The translations under genes were made by a program, and so were the position numbers. From positions 1 to 15,248 of the forward strand of contig CAZFQG010000159.1 in NCBI GenBank assembly GCA_964520785.1: a stretch of DNA of 15,248 nt. Direction: 5' to 3'. This document shows, one piece after another, positions 8,205-15,248 of the stretch (its first letter is position 1; every line of letters starts with the position of its first letter). Under the pieces are notes generated by a model. The model worked only from the letters and a program-made list of their open reading frames with translations. It did not search any database and had not been told where the DNA came from. This DNA is from CAZFQG01 sp964520785 (GTDB lineage Bacteria; Planctomycetota; Planctomycetia; Pirellulales; Thermoguttaceae).

Positions 8205-10265
8205 ATGACCGAACTTCAATACACGATTGAACTGCATTCCGACGCCGAGCCCGGTACCGGCCGCGGAGGGGAAGTCCTCAACGACACGGTCCCCACCGAT
8301 ACCGAAGGCCGGCCCACGTTTCCCGCCAGCCATATCAAGGGGCTCATGCGGGAAGAACTCCGCCGCCTGGAACGTCACCTGAATCTGGGAGATGTTTCCG
8401 GCGTCTTGGGAAACCCGGCGGAGCGGGACGAACAATTCGAGGAGCGGCGCGGAGACGGAGGACAAGAGTCCGTCTGCCGCGTCACCGACGCGCGGGCCGC
8501 CGCGTCCGTCGCGACCTGCACGGTCACGCGGACCGCCCTCGACGAGTACTCCGGCACGGTGAAGGAAATGTCGCTGCGGACGACCGAACGCATTCCGGCC
8601 GGGACGCGGTTTGCCGGCCGGCTTTACATCGATGCCGCGGAAGACAGCCGCGAGGACCTCGCGGCCCGACTGAGCCTCCTTTCGGTCCGTGCCGTCGGCG
8701 GTGGAAGAACGCGAGGGTCCGGGCGCTGCGTCATCACCATCGATGGCGATACGCGTTCTCCCGGCGACCTGCTCCGCCGGCTTGAGAAGGCCGAACCGAC
8801 GGCCCGCTCCCCCCGTTCCGTGCAGGATGTTCCCGCGGACTCCGGGCGCGGCGTGACCGTCCTGCGGCTGGAGTTCCGCGCCTCCGGGCCGATTTGCTGC
8901 CCCGAAAACCCGGTCCGCACCGGGGTGATTCGCTCGGGCTTCGCCATTCCGACAAGCGCCGTGCAAGGAGCCGTCTTGACGCGTTTGAATTCTATTTCGC
9001 CGGACCTGGCGTCCAATGTCTTCAAAAGCGACCACTTCCGTGCATGGCCCCTGCTGCCGTGTGGGTTTCCGGACGACAACGAAGAACTTCCCTATCCGGT
9101 CCACGTCAGCCTTACCCATCGCGTGGCGAAGCTGGCCGTCGACGGCAAATCGCTCACGGAAGAAGAGGTCCGCGACCAGGCCATCGAACCGTACGACTGG
9201 ATGACGGTGGCCGCCTCGAATCCGCTCAAGGCCTCCGACGGCGTGCTCTTGCGGTATGCCGATGAAAGCGTCCAGTTGTGGAAAGCCGGTTCCATGCCGA
9301 GAATCCTCTCCGCGCATGGCGTCCATCACGATCCCCAAACCGGGGAAAGAAACCTGTACCAGACCGAAAGCATGGCCCCCCTCGTCTTTTCCGGTACCAT
9401 TTGCCTTTCCGACGCGGCGGCCGACGTGTTGCTCAAATCGCTCGAAACCGATCCAGTGGTCCATTTCGGGCGGAATCGGAGCATCCGCGGCGGGGGGACG
9501 CTCACCGCGTGCGTCGTCGAGCAGGACACGGCCCTTCCCTGGATATCAGAAGGACTGCCGAGCGTCCTCATCGTCCAGTCTCCGGTGCGGTTGCCGGACC
9601 GGCCGGCCGCATTCGGAACGCCCGTTTCCGAGGAACTCAAGGAGCTGATCCGGACCTCTTGGAGCGATGTCCCCTTGCCGGAGATTGAACAATGCTGGGC
9701 CGGGGCCGGCATCCGCTTCGGCTGGAATCGGCACGGCCACGGAATGATGACCGGCAAGGGAAACCGCCTCCAGGCCCGGAGGGTAATCCTGCCCGGCTCG
9801 GTCGTGAAGTTCCAGAAGCCGCTCGACCCCGATACGCTTCGGAATCTGCTCATCCGCGGTCTGGGTGGAGATCGGGATCGGGGCTACGGCGCCGTGTCGG
9901 TGCATCCGGGCAAGGCGTCGAGTTTGTTCCAGAAACGTGTCCAGGTGAAGGAGTTGCCGGCGTCGCAGGAAAAGTCGGCCGTCGAGGCCGCAATCAAATT
10001 GTGGAACGACAGCGGCAACACGCTCAGCCCCAGCCAGATTTCGGCCGTGGAACAACGGCTTGTCGCCGGTGGAAAAGAGGCCGCTCGGGACTACATTAAC
10101 CGGCAACTGAAACGCACCGAGCGTATCTGGTCGGACTGGAAATACCTCAAGGACGATGTTCTCGCCCTGATCGAAAACCACTCGGCGGAACATGCCGGGG
10201 TCGCTCTGCGGATGTGGGCCGACCTGGTCATCGCCAACCGTAAGAACCATGAAACCAATCGATAG
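8205..10265 (+). CDS. Type III-D-like RAMP fusion: Cas7-Cas5(Csx10-like)-Cas11-like
   Basis: A 686-aa three-part fusion. Residues 1-180 form a Cas7 (Csm3-like) RAMP: FPASHIKGLMREEL (39-52) is the usual 'PGSSLKG-R' helix start, and VGGGRTRGSGR (164-174) is the Gly-rich loop. Residues 215-575 resemble Csx10/Cas5: IPTSAVQGAVLTRL (248-261), YQTESMAPLVFSG, and two Gly-rich loops, FGRNRSIRGGGTL (421-433) and GLGGDRDRGYGAV (552-564). Residues 585-686 are all helical and look like a Cas11 small subunit. The order Cas7-Cas5-Cas11 is that of the fusion known from type III-Dv systems. Asp27 and Asp32, in the loop before the RAMP helix, are candidates for the target-RNA cleaving residue; which one cannot be told here. 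The start ATG has GGAG nearby. The next gene follows after 10 bases, so the two proteins are probably made and assembled together. Confidence 0.85.
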   Translation: MTELQYTIELHSDAEPGTGRGGEVLNDTVPTDTEGRPTFPASHIKGLMREELRRLERHLNLGDVSGVLGNPAERDEQFEERRGDGGQESVCRVTDARAAASVATCTVTRTALDEYSGTVKEMSLRTTERIPAGTRFAGRLYIDAAEDSREDLAARLSLLSVRAVGGGRTRGSGRCVITIDGDTRSPGDLLRRLEKAEPTARSPRSVQDVPADSGRGVTVLRLEFRASGPICCPENPVRTGVIRSGFAIPTSAVQGAVLTRLNSISPDLASNVFKSDHFRAWPLLPCGFPDDNEELPYPVHVSLTHRVAKLAVDGKSLTEEEVRDQAIEPYDWMTVAASNPLKASDGVLLRYADESVQLWKAGSMPRILSAHGVHHDPQTGERNLYQTESMAPLVFSGTICLSDAAADVLLKSLETDPVVHFGRNRSIRGGGTLTACVVEQDTALPWISEGLPSVLIVQSPVRLPDRPAAFGTPVSEELKELIRTSWSDVPLPEIEQCWAGAGIRFGWNRHGHGMMTGKGNRLQARRVILPGSVVKFQKPLDPDTLRNLLIRGLGGDRDRGYGAVSVHPGKASSLFQKRVQVKELPASQEKSAVEAAIKLWNDSGNTLSPSQISAVEQRLVAGGKEAARDYINRQLKRTERIWSDWKYLKDDVLALIENHSAEHAGVALRMWADLVIANRKNHETNR

Positions 10266-10275
10266 GAGACCCGTC

Positions 10276-13200
10276 ATGACGCAAACCATTCATAGACTTT
10301 CGTTTACGCTCGATTTCCCCGCCGGACTCGCCCCTGGAGAGAATGCCTCCGGCAATGAACTCGCCATCGCCCGCGATGGTCAAGGAAGGCCGATCCTTCG
10401 CGGATCCGCCTTGGCCGGCGTTCTGCGGTCGCTGTGGCGCACTTCCCTGAAACGGCAGGCGGCCAATCCGAACACCGTTTGTGACGCCGATCCGGACGTC
10501 ATCCGCTATTTCGGGGTCGCCCCCACGCGCGAAAATGACGCCCAGCAGGAGAGTCCCCTCCGCGCGCCCGATTGTCTTCTCGACCTGGGTCGCGAGAAGG
10601 AAGTCGTCCGTCGCACGCATCATCAGCGGTGCCGCCACATGGGCCGGGTGATGGACGGGGCCCTCTTCAGCCTGGAAGCCTGCCCCCCGGGAACGAAGTG
10701 CCGCGTTACTCTCTGGCTGGAGGAAACGCGCGAATTCCGCCAAGGGGACGCGGAGGAATTCCTCGCCCGGCTGCTCGCCCTGCTTTCGCGGGGTGCCGTC
10801 TTCGGCGGAAACGGCAACCGAGGGATCGGCCTCGCGGTGGTGGAGGGGGATTACGCCTATCGCTCCTACGACCTTTCCTCCCTGGAGGACTATGCCGCCT
10901 GGCTGGACGACGACCGGGCCGTGCGCGAGGGAAAGGCTCCGCAGGGTTCCGCCCGGTTGCCGGAGATGGCGGCGGAACTGGACACGCTCCGCGTCGACTT
11001 CACGCTCACCGTACCCCCGGGGCAGGATATTCTCATCGGGGACGGCCAAGGGCTGGAGGCCCAGTCGCAACCCCAACGGGTAACGGCGGCCGACGGTCGC
11101 GATTACTGGAGACTCCCGGGGGCGACGCTGGGAGGTTGTTTCCGGGATTGGATGACCCATCTCGCCGCCAAGGAAGGGAAGCCGGTCGCCGACAGTTGCC
11201 AGCGGTACGAAAAAGACGGACCCGCCACCGGGGACGCCCTGGGGTGGTTGTTCGCCCAAGAGAAGGATCCCGAGATTCACGCCAAGTACCCCGTCGCCGA
11301 TCTCTTCGGCAGTCTGCACAAAGCCGGGAGGCTTCACGTCGCGGACGCGTTTTCCATGGTCTCCAATCCGTCGAAGGACGCCTCGGAACTCAGCGAAATG
11401 CGTGCCGAGGCACAGTACCGGCCCCACGTTGCGCTCGACGCGATTACCGGTGGGGCGGTGGAGCATTTCTTCTTCGATGACATCGTCTTGACCGAGCCGA
11501 GGCCGTTTCACGTAACAATGTTGCTCCGTTCTCCCTCGGAAGACGATGCGCAGTGGCTTGCCGCGGCGCTCGATGCGCTCAATCGGGGGCAGCTTCGCGT
11601 CGGCTCCTCCAAGAGCGCGGGGCGTCTTGTGCTAACGGAGTCACCGAAAGCGGTGGGGCCCCACGCCGAGTGGTTCGAAATGCTCGAACCCTATGCGGAT
11701 TCCCCGGCCGATGCCGTGGTTGAAGACGCGGCGGCGACCAGTCCCGGCGCGACCTCCGCCTCGGAGCCTTCGGCCGATTCGCCGTCCGGCGCCGAGCCCG
11801 GTTATATCACCGGCGTACTTCGTGTGTCGCGCGCGAAGAAAGGCAACAAGATCATCAAGATCGAGTACCAGCGTCCCGACAAGAACAAGCCGACCCAGCG
11901 CGACTACACGTCGCTCGCGATGGAAGCGCGGGGGTTCAACGAGTCGGACGCCGAGGACGGAGATCCGGTCCACGTCTTTCTCGACGAAACCAACCAGCCT
12001 GAACGGGCCGTCATTCCCGGCAAAACGGAGGTCACCCTTTCGCAAGGCATTGGCGGAGCTTCATCGGGGAAAAAACCGGTCGACACGAACAAACTCGCGA
12101 AAGGTTCGCCCTCGCTGCTGGGTCAACCCTTCCACAACCCCTACACGTTCATCCCGTTTCCCGAGGGTGCCATTGCCCGGGGCAAACCCACGCCGAGAAC
12201 GGCCGACGAACGGTCCGATTCGGACCGCTTCACCGGAATTCTGGAGCTGGACGTTACGACCGCCAGCCCCCTTCTTTCCATGCTGGGCCGGCCCAAAGAT
12301 CCGGAGGCAAAAGCAGAACACCATGTCCACGAGGCCCTCACCATCGGCGGCGACGTCATTGTCCCGGCGACAAGCATCCGCGGGTTCTTGCGGTACCTCA
12401 TGACGGTTCTCACCGGCGGACCGCTTACGCTCCTGGACGATTCACTGTATCTCTGCCAGGGGCGGGATGCCCAGTTGGGTCCGCGCGGCAAGACCGACAA
12501 CAAGCCGCCGAAGGAGGTGTTTCTCGCGCGGGTTGTTGAGCCCGGCGATGGTAATCGACCGGGTAAGGTCGAACTCGGTCGGACAGTTCTCAAGAACAAG
12601 GAGTCCCTCGAAAAGTACGTTCGCAACCTCGATCCCTACCGTCCCAAGGCGGGAACACGTATTAAGCACCTCTGGGCCCTTTTGGACGAAGCAGGCGAAG
12701 TACTCGAGGTTGGCGAAGACTCCCAAAACGGCCGCCTCCCGTGGCAGGTCAAGCTCTCGGGGCGACCGGTCAATACCAAGAACGTCAAACGGGAAGGCCT
12801 CTTTCTGGGAGAAGGAAAAAAGGCAGAGATCACGTTGCCCCCGACTTTCTGGGCACAATACTCCGCGCGGAACCGCCACGGAGTGCGTCCGGAGTTGAAG
12901 AAAGACGATCTCGTCTGGCTGGAACCGGTCGATCCCGAGCTGGAGCAAATCCGCCACCCCGTGGACGTCCGCTCCATCCAATGGGCCCGCTGGGGGCGGC
13001 ACGGGCGGTCCATCATGAAGCCGGAAATACTCCGCGAGGAGCTGCGTCCCGACTACATGCGCAAAGACGGCCTGGTCTCCGAGGTGACCGACCTCTTCGG
13101 CCTGGCCTCGGCCCATCGCGATCACCAAGACGCGCCCCGGTTCGCCGGACGCGTCCGGCCGGAGAACCTCGTTTTCTCCGGAGCGAAGGCGGCGTTGACG

Positions 13201-14232
13201 GAACCGATCCCCTTGGCCGTCATGAGCAGTCCGCACCCGGGCTGCGTTCCCTTCTACCGGAAGAACAACGACGTCAACGCGATTAGCACCGAGGACCCCT
13301 TGCGCGGTTATAAGGTCTATCGGACGTCGAAGCACGCCGGGGTGGACGACCCGCTCGCCCCCTGGCGGTTCGAGAACCAGGGGACGTATGACGCCGCCGG
13401 CCGCGTTGACAAAGACCATCAGCGGAAGGTGAATTTCACCGCCCCGCTGCTGCCGGACGGCCAGACCGGGCGCCTTCGGATCGCGGTCCGGGCCCTCTCG
13501 CGCAAGGAACTTGCCTTGCTCGTCCTGGCGTGCAAGGGGACGTGGCGGCTGGGGGGAGGAAAGCCGCTTGGGCTGGGGGCCTGCCGCGTGCGCCTGGCGA
13601 GGATGCTCGACGAAAGGGGCACGCCGGTGGAGCCGAATCTCTCCGACGAGGAAATCCGCCGGCTTCTGGGGCCGGAGGTCCTCGCGAGATTCCGTTTCTG
13701 GCAGGCCTCGCAACGGCCGGTCGAGACGATGCGGTATCCGCGGCTGGTGAACCGGAACAAAAACAAGAACTCCCGCGGAGGACTGGTCTGGTTCCAGCAG
13801 TGTGCTCAACCGAAAGCGGTGCCGTACGAGCAGGGGAAAACGAAGGGCCTCCGCCCGATCTACGTTTGTGACGGTCTTAAGGAGGCGGTCCGCGCCGCCG
13901 GCGTCGACAATTCGAAGCTCGGCAAAGACGTCGACGTGATCTCCGGCCAGATGCTTCCGCCGCTGGACGCGGAGAACCCCGACGCCGATTTGCTCTACGG
14001 CTACGACTGCATTTTCGTGGACGAGGGTTCCGGAGGCAACGCGTCGCTAGAAGCACTGGAGGCCAAGTCCCTGGAATTCAACACGAAACGCAATACCCAG
14101 AACTGCCGTCCCGCCGTCGAACCGTTTGACGAGGAGAAACATATCACCGGCAGTGAAGCCGGCGGCGAGAATGAATCCCAGAACTGGAAGACCCGCCAAA
14201 AACGGAAAGACGATCGAGAAAAGGAGAATTGA
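10276..14232 (+). CDS. Triple RAMP fusion: Cas7-Cas7-Cas7 (TIGR03986-like C-terminal part)
   Basis: A 1318-aa protein built of three RAMP modules. Module 1 (1-195): LRGSALAGVLRSLW (41-54) and Gly-rich FGGNGNRGIGLAV (176-188). Module 2 (237-455): LPGATLGGCFRDWM (280-293) and VGSSKSAGRLVL (442-453). A 40-residue Ala/Ser/Pro/Asp linker (470-508) follows, then a small beta domain (509-583). Module 3 (615-1110) resembles the TIGR03986 family: HNPYTFIPF (620-628), RFTGILELDV (651-660), VPATSIRGFLRYLM (696-709), a long insertion, and LGGGKPLGLGAC (1092-1103). A ~200-residue C-terminal extension ends in a charged tail. A longer frame starts at 10192 inside the upstream gene, but ATG 10276 with GGAG 8 bases before it is clearly the start. 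It should supply three of the four Cas7 segments along the crRNA. In known III-Dv systems the double Cas7 and the Cas7 with insertion are separate proteins. Confidence 0.85.
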   Translation: MTQTIHRLSFTLDFPAGLAPGENASGNELAIARDGQGRPILRGSALAGVLRSLWRTSLKRQAANPNTVCDADPDVIRYFGVAPTRENDAQQESPLRAPDCLLDLGREKEVVRRTHHQRCRHMGRVMDGALFSLEACPPGTKCRVTLWLEETREFRQGDAEEFLARLLALLSRGAVFGGNGNRGIGLAVVEGDYAYRSYDLSSLEDYAAWLDDDRAVREGKAPQGSARLPEMAAELDTLRVDFTLTVPPGQDILIGDGQGLEAQSQPQRVTAADGRDYWRLPGATLGGCFRDWMTHLAAKEGKPVADSCQRYEKDGPATGDALGWLFAQEKDPEIHAKYPVADLFGSLHKAGRLHVADAFSMVSNPSKDASELSEMRAEAQYRPHVALDAITGGAVEHFFFDDIVLTEPRPFHVTMLLRSPSEDDAQWLAAALDALNRGQLRVGSSKSAGRLVLTESPKAVGPHAEWFEMLEPYADSPADAVVEDAAATSPGATSASEPSADSPSGAEPGYITGVLRVSRAKKGNKIIKIEYQRPDKNKPTQRDYTSLAMEARGFNESDAEDGDPVHVFLDETNQPERAVIPGKTEVTLSQGIGGASSGKKPVDTNKLAKGSPSLLGQPFHNPYTFIPFPEGAIARGKPTPRTADERSDSDRFTGILELDVTTASPLLSMLGRPKDPEAKAEHHVHEALTIGGDVIVPATSIRGFLRYLMTVLTGGPLTLLDDSLYLCQGRDAQLGPRGKTDNKPPKEVFLARVVEPGDGNRPGKVELGRTVLKNKESLEKYVRNLDPYRPKAGTRIKHLWALLDEAGEVLEVGEDSQNGRLPWQVKLSGRPVNTKNVKREGLFLGEGKKAEITLPPTFWAQYSARNRHGVRPELKKDDLVWLEPVDPELEQIRHPVDVRSIQWARWGRHGRSIMKPEILREELRPDYMRKDGLVSEVTDLFGLASAHRDHQDAPRFAGRVRPENLVFSGAKAALTEPIPLAVMSSPHPGCVPFYRKNNDVNAISTEDPLRGYKVYRTSKHAGVDDPLAPWRFENQGTYDAAGRVDKDHQRKVNFTAPLLPDGQTGRLRIAVRALSRKELALLVLACKGTWRLGGGKPLGLGACRVRLARMLDERGTPVEPNLSDEEIRRLLGPEVLARFRFWQASQRPVETMRYPRLVNRNKNKNSRGGLVWFQQCAQPKAVPYEQGKTKGLRPIYVCDGLKEAVRAAGVDNSKLGKDVDVISGQMLPPLDAENPDADLLYGYDCIFVDEGSGGNASLEALEAKSLEFNTKRNTQNCRPAVEPFDEEKHITGSEAGGENESQNWKTRQKRKDDREKEN

Positions 14233-14235
14233 ACC

Positions 14236-14844
14236 ATGGTCGATTGGACTGCGGAGAGATTGTATTTGTCCGTGTTCGAGATGAATGCCAGGGCGACGGC
14301 GAATCCGTATCAGGTGCATCGGCACTTGTGGAGGGCCTTTCCCGGCAGGCGGGACGCGATGCGGCCGTTCTTGTTCCACGTCACGAGGGAGGGACGGCCG
14401 ATCCGCGTGGTGATGCAGTCGACGCTGCCGCCGGAACCGGTGGCGGAGCGGGACTTCCGCCTCTCGGACCGCCGGGCCTTCCACCTGAACCTGCCGGAGG
14501 GGGCGGTCTTCGCCTTCCGGATTACGGCGAATCCGACGCGCCGCGAGTCGGCGACGCAGCGGCGGCTCCCCTTGGATGAGGACGCCGACCGGGTGGCATG
14601 GCTCCGCCGCCAATTGGAACCGGCGGCCGAGTTGTCTCGCGTGGCCGTCCGCGAGGCATGGCGGATGTGTTTCGAGAAAGGGGGGCGCCCCGGCGTCGTC
14701 GACGCCGTCCTCATGACCGGAACGCTCCAGGTCCGCGATACGGCCGCATTGGTGAAGAAGATCGCCGAGGGGGTCGGCCCGGCGAAGGCGTTCGGGTGCG
14801 GCCTGTTGCTGCTCCACCCGGAGTCGCCGGCCCGGCCGGGTTGA
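14236..14844 (+). CDS. cas6e: Cas6e (CasE/Cse3) CRISPR RNA endoribonuclease
   Basis: A 202-aa protein with clear Cas6e signatures: PYQVHRHLW (24-32), in which His28 corresponds to the catalytic His of the YxxHxxLW motif, FLFHV (45-49), VVMQS (58-62), and the C-terminal Gly-rich RNA-binding loop GVGPAKAFGCGLLLL (179-193). Length is normal for the family (about 200-220 aa). Cas6e binds the repeat hairpin and cuts at the 3' base of the stem, leaving an 8-nt 5' handle. The repeats of the array 178 bases downstream have exactly the expected hairpin. AAGGAG lies 9 bases before ATG 14236, and the stop of the triple-RAMP gene is only 3 bases upstream, so it belongs to the same operon. Cas6e is characteristic of type I-E systems; no cas3, cas8e or cse2 is present here, which makes its pairing with a type III effector notable. 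Confidence 0.93.
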   Translation: MVDWTAERLYLSVFEMNARATANPYQVHRHLWRAFPGRRDAMRPFLFHVTREGRPIRVVMQSTLPPEPVAERDFRLSDRRAFHLNLPEGAVFAFRITANPTRRESATQRRLPLDEDADRVAWLRRQLEPAAELSRVAVREAWRMCFEKGGRPGVVDAVLMTGTLQVRDTAALVKKIAEGVGPAKAFGCGLLLLHPESPARPG

Positions 14845-14869
14845 CGCGGGGCCGTCCCTTTGCGATACT
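14841..14869 (+). promoter_or_regulatory. Candidate promoter overlapping the cas6e stop, facing the array
   Basis: TTGACG (14841-14846), 17 bp, GATACT (14864-14869): five and four matches to the sigma70 boxes at ideal spacing. The -35 box includes the cas6e stop codon. It would start transcription near 14876 and read through the leader into the repeats. It lies before the hairpin at 14894-14917, so that hairpin would be in the precursor transcript. Confidence 0.4.
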
Positions 14870-14893
14870 TGAACGTGTACCGGCGTCCGTCCG

Positions 14894-14917
14894 AGGGGGG
14901 CCAACCACGGCCCCCTT
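14894..14917 (+). terminator. GC-rich hairpin after cas6e, possible terminator
   Basis: GGGGGCC (14896-14902) pairs with GGCCCCC (14909-14915) around a 6-nt loop, extended by a G-T and an A-T pair. Only two T follow (TTCAG), so this is a weak intrinsic terminator at best. It may limit read-through from the cas operon into the array, or be a structured part of the leader. Confidence 0.35.
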
Positions 14918-14965
14918 CAGAGCCGGATATGTCGGCCAACAATGCCCCCACGATTGAGTGGTGTC

Positions 14966-15002
14966 ATCGCGGCAAATCGCCTATCTAGTGCCTTGCCGCG
15001 AT
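14966..15002 (+). repeat. Perfect 10-bp inverted repeat in the CRISPR leader
   Basis: ATCGCGGCAA (14966-14975) and its exact complement TTGCCGCGAT (14993-15002) flank a 17-nt spacer containing TATCTA. The element ends 19 bases before the first repeat. It may be a protein-binding site for spacer integration or for control of the array. No T run follows, so it is not a typical terminator. Confidence 0.6.
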
Positions 15003-15021
15003 CCCAATCACAAAATCTGGG

Positions 15022-15248
15022 GCCCGTCCCCATGCGCATGGGGATTGTTATTAATAATGAGTGTCAAGGGTTTTCTCCGCCAATACACGCCCGTCCCCAT
15101 GCGCATGGGGATTGTTATACCGTTTAGTGTTCGGACCTTTACGACGTATCTTGGCCCGTCCCCATGCGCATGGGGATTGTTATGACACAGGCGGAACAGT
15201 CATCACAGTCATCACAGCGCCCGTCCCCATGCGCATGGGGATTGTTAT
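15022..15248 (+). CRISPR. CRISPR array, four identical 30-bp repeats, continues beyond the window
   Basis: Repeats lie at 15022-15051, 15089-15118, 15154-15183 and 15219-15248, all identical. Each begins GCCCGT, contains the palindrome CCCCATGCGCATGGGG and ends with ATTGTTAT. Spacers are 37, 35 and 35 nt and unrelated to one another. With the flanking T-A pair, the palindrome folds into a 7-bp stem with a GCGC loop, the geometry of type I-E repeats cut by Cas6e. A cut after GGGG leaves exactly 8 nt (AUUGUUAU) as 5' handle if the array is read rightward, which fits the operon direction and puts the leader at 14845-15021. The window ends on the last base of repeat 4, so more units probably follow. 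Confidence 0.97.

Noticed and set aside
6458..8206. Long minus-strand open frame (582 codons) opposite cas10
   Set aside because: It is the antisense of a recognised Cas10 gene in GC-rich DNA, with low-complexity Arg/Val/Phe-rich translation and no motifs.
8190..9464. Minus-strand open frame of 424 codons opposite the Cas7-5-11 gene
   Set aside because: Same phase as the cas10 antisense frame and produced by codon bias; no domain, and the plus strand has clear RAMP motifs.
12442..13809. Minus-strand open frame of 455 codons opposite the triple RAMP gene
   Set aside because: Antisense shadow of a well-supported coding region.
14047..14904. Minus-strand open frame of 285 codons opposite cas6e
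   Set aside because: Composition-driven shadow; Cas6e on the plus strand has all family motifs.
14236..15248. Classing the locus as a plain type I-E system on the basis of Cas6e and the repeat
   Set aside because: No Cas3, Cas8e, Cse2 or type I Cas7/Cas5 is present; the effector genes are Cas10 and type III RAMPs.

Overview
This window comes from a GC-rich bacterium. No 16S rRNA, tRNA or housekeeping gene is present to fix the lineage. The compact gene style and the CRISPR family content would suit an environmental group such as Planctomycetes, but that is only a guess. All recognisable genes look like defence genes, so this is probably part of a defence island.

Left part (1-5551, minus strand): a three-gene set read right to left. 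It holds a WYL-domain transcription regulator (5551-4574), a 1205-aa SNF2-family helicase/translocase with an N-terminal HEPN-like (Swt1-type) domain (4441-824), and a GHKL/Hsp90-type (sacsin-like) ATPase (from 827, running off the left edge). The last two overlap by 4 bases (ATGA). A good sigma70-like promoter at 5631-5602 drives the regulator and supports its start at 5551.

Middle (5552-6484): about 930 bases with little coding content. It holds candidate promoters, a 34-codon ORF for a small single-pass membrane protein with a very acidic tail (6016-6120, with a GGAGG ribosome site), and a run of dyad-symmetric elements (6232-6395) just before the CRISPR operon.

Right part (6485-15248, plus strand): a tightly packed CRISPR-Cas operon. 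It encodes a short Cas10 (561 aa, GGDD present, no HD domain), a Cas7-Cas5(Csx10-like)-Cas11-like fusion (686 aa), a Cas7-Cas7-Cas7(TIGR03986-like) fusion (1318 aa) and Cas6e (202 aa). A leader and four identical 30-bp repeats follow, and the array continues past the right edge. No cas1, cas2 or CARF effector is visible.

The main discovery is the architecture. The whole backbone of a type III-D-like effector is packed into two adjacent polypeptides. Read in order, their modules are Cas7, Cas5, Cas11, Cas7, Cas7, Cas7, the same order as in the single-chain type III-E effector Cas7-11 (gRAMP) apart from the extra Cas5. Unlike III-E, Cas10 is kept. crRNA processing is handled by Cas6e, normally a type I-E protein, acting on an I-E-like hairpin repeat. 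The spacers (35-37 nt) and the AUUG-beginning 8-nt handle look type III-like. The likely pathway is: the array is transcribed rightward, Cas6e cuts below the hairpin, the two fused RAMP proteins assemble on the crRNA, and Cas10 makes a cyclic oligoadenylate signal through its GGDD palm.
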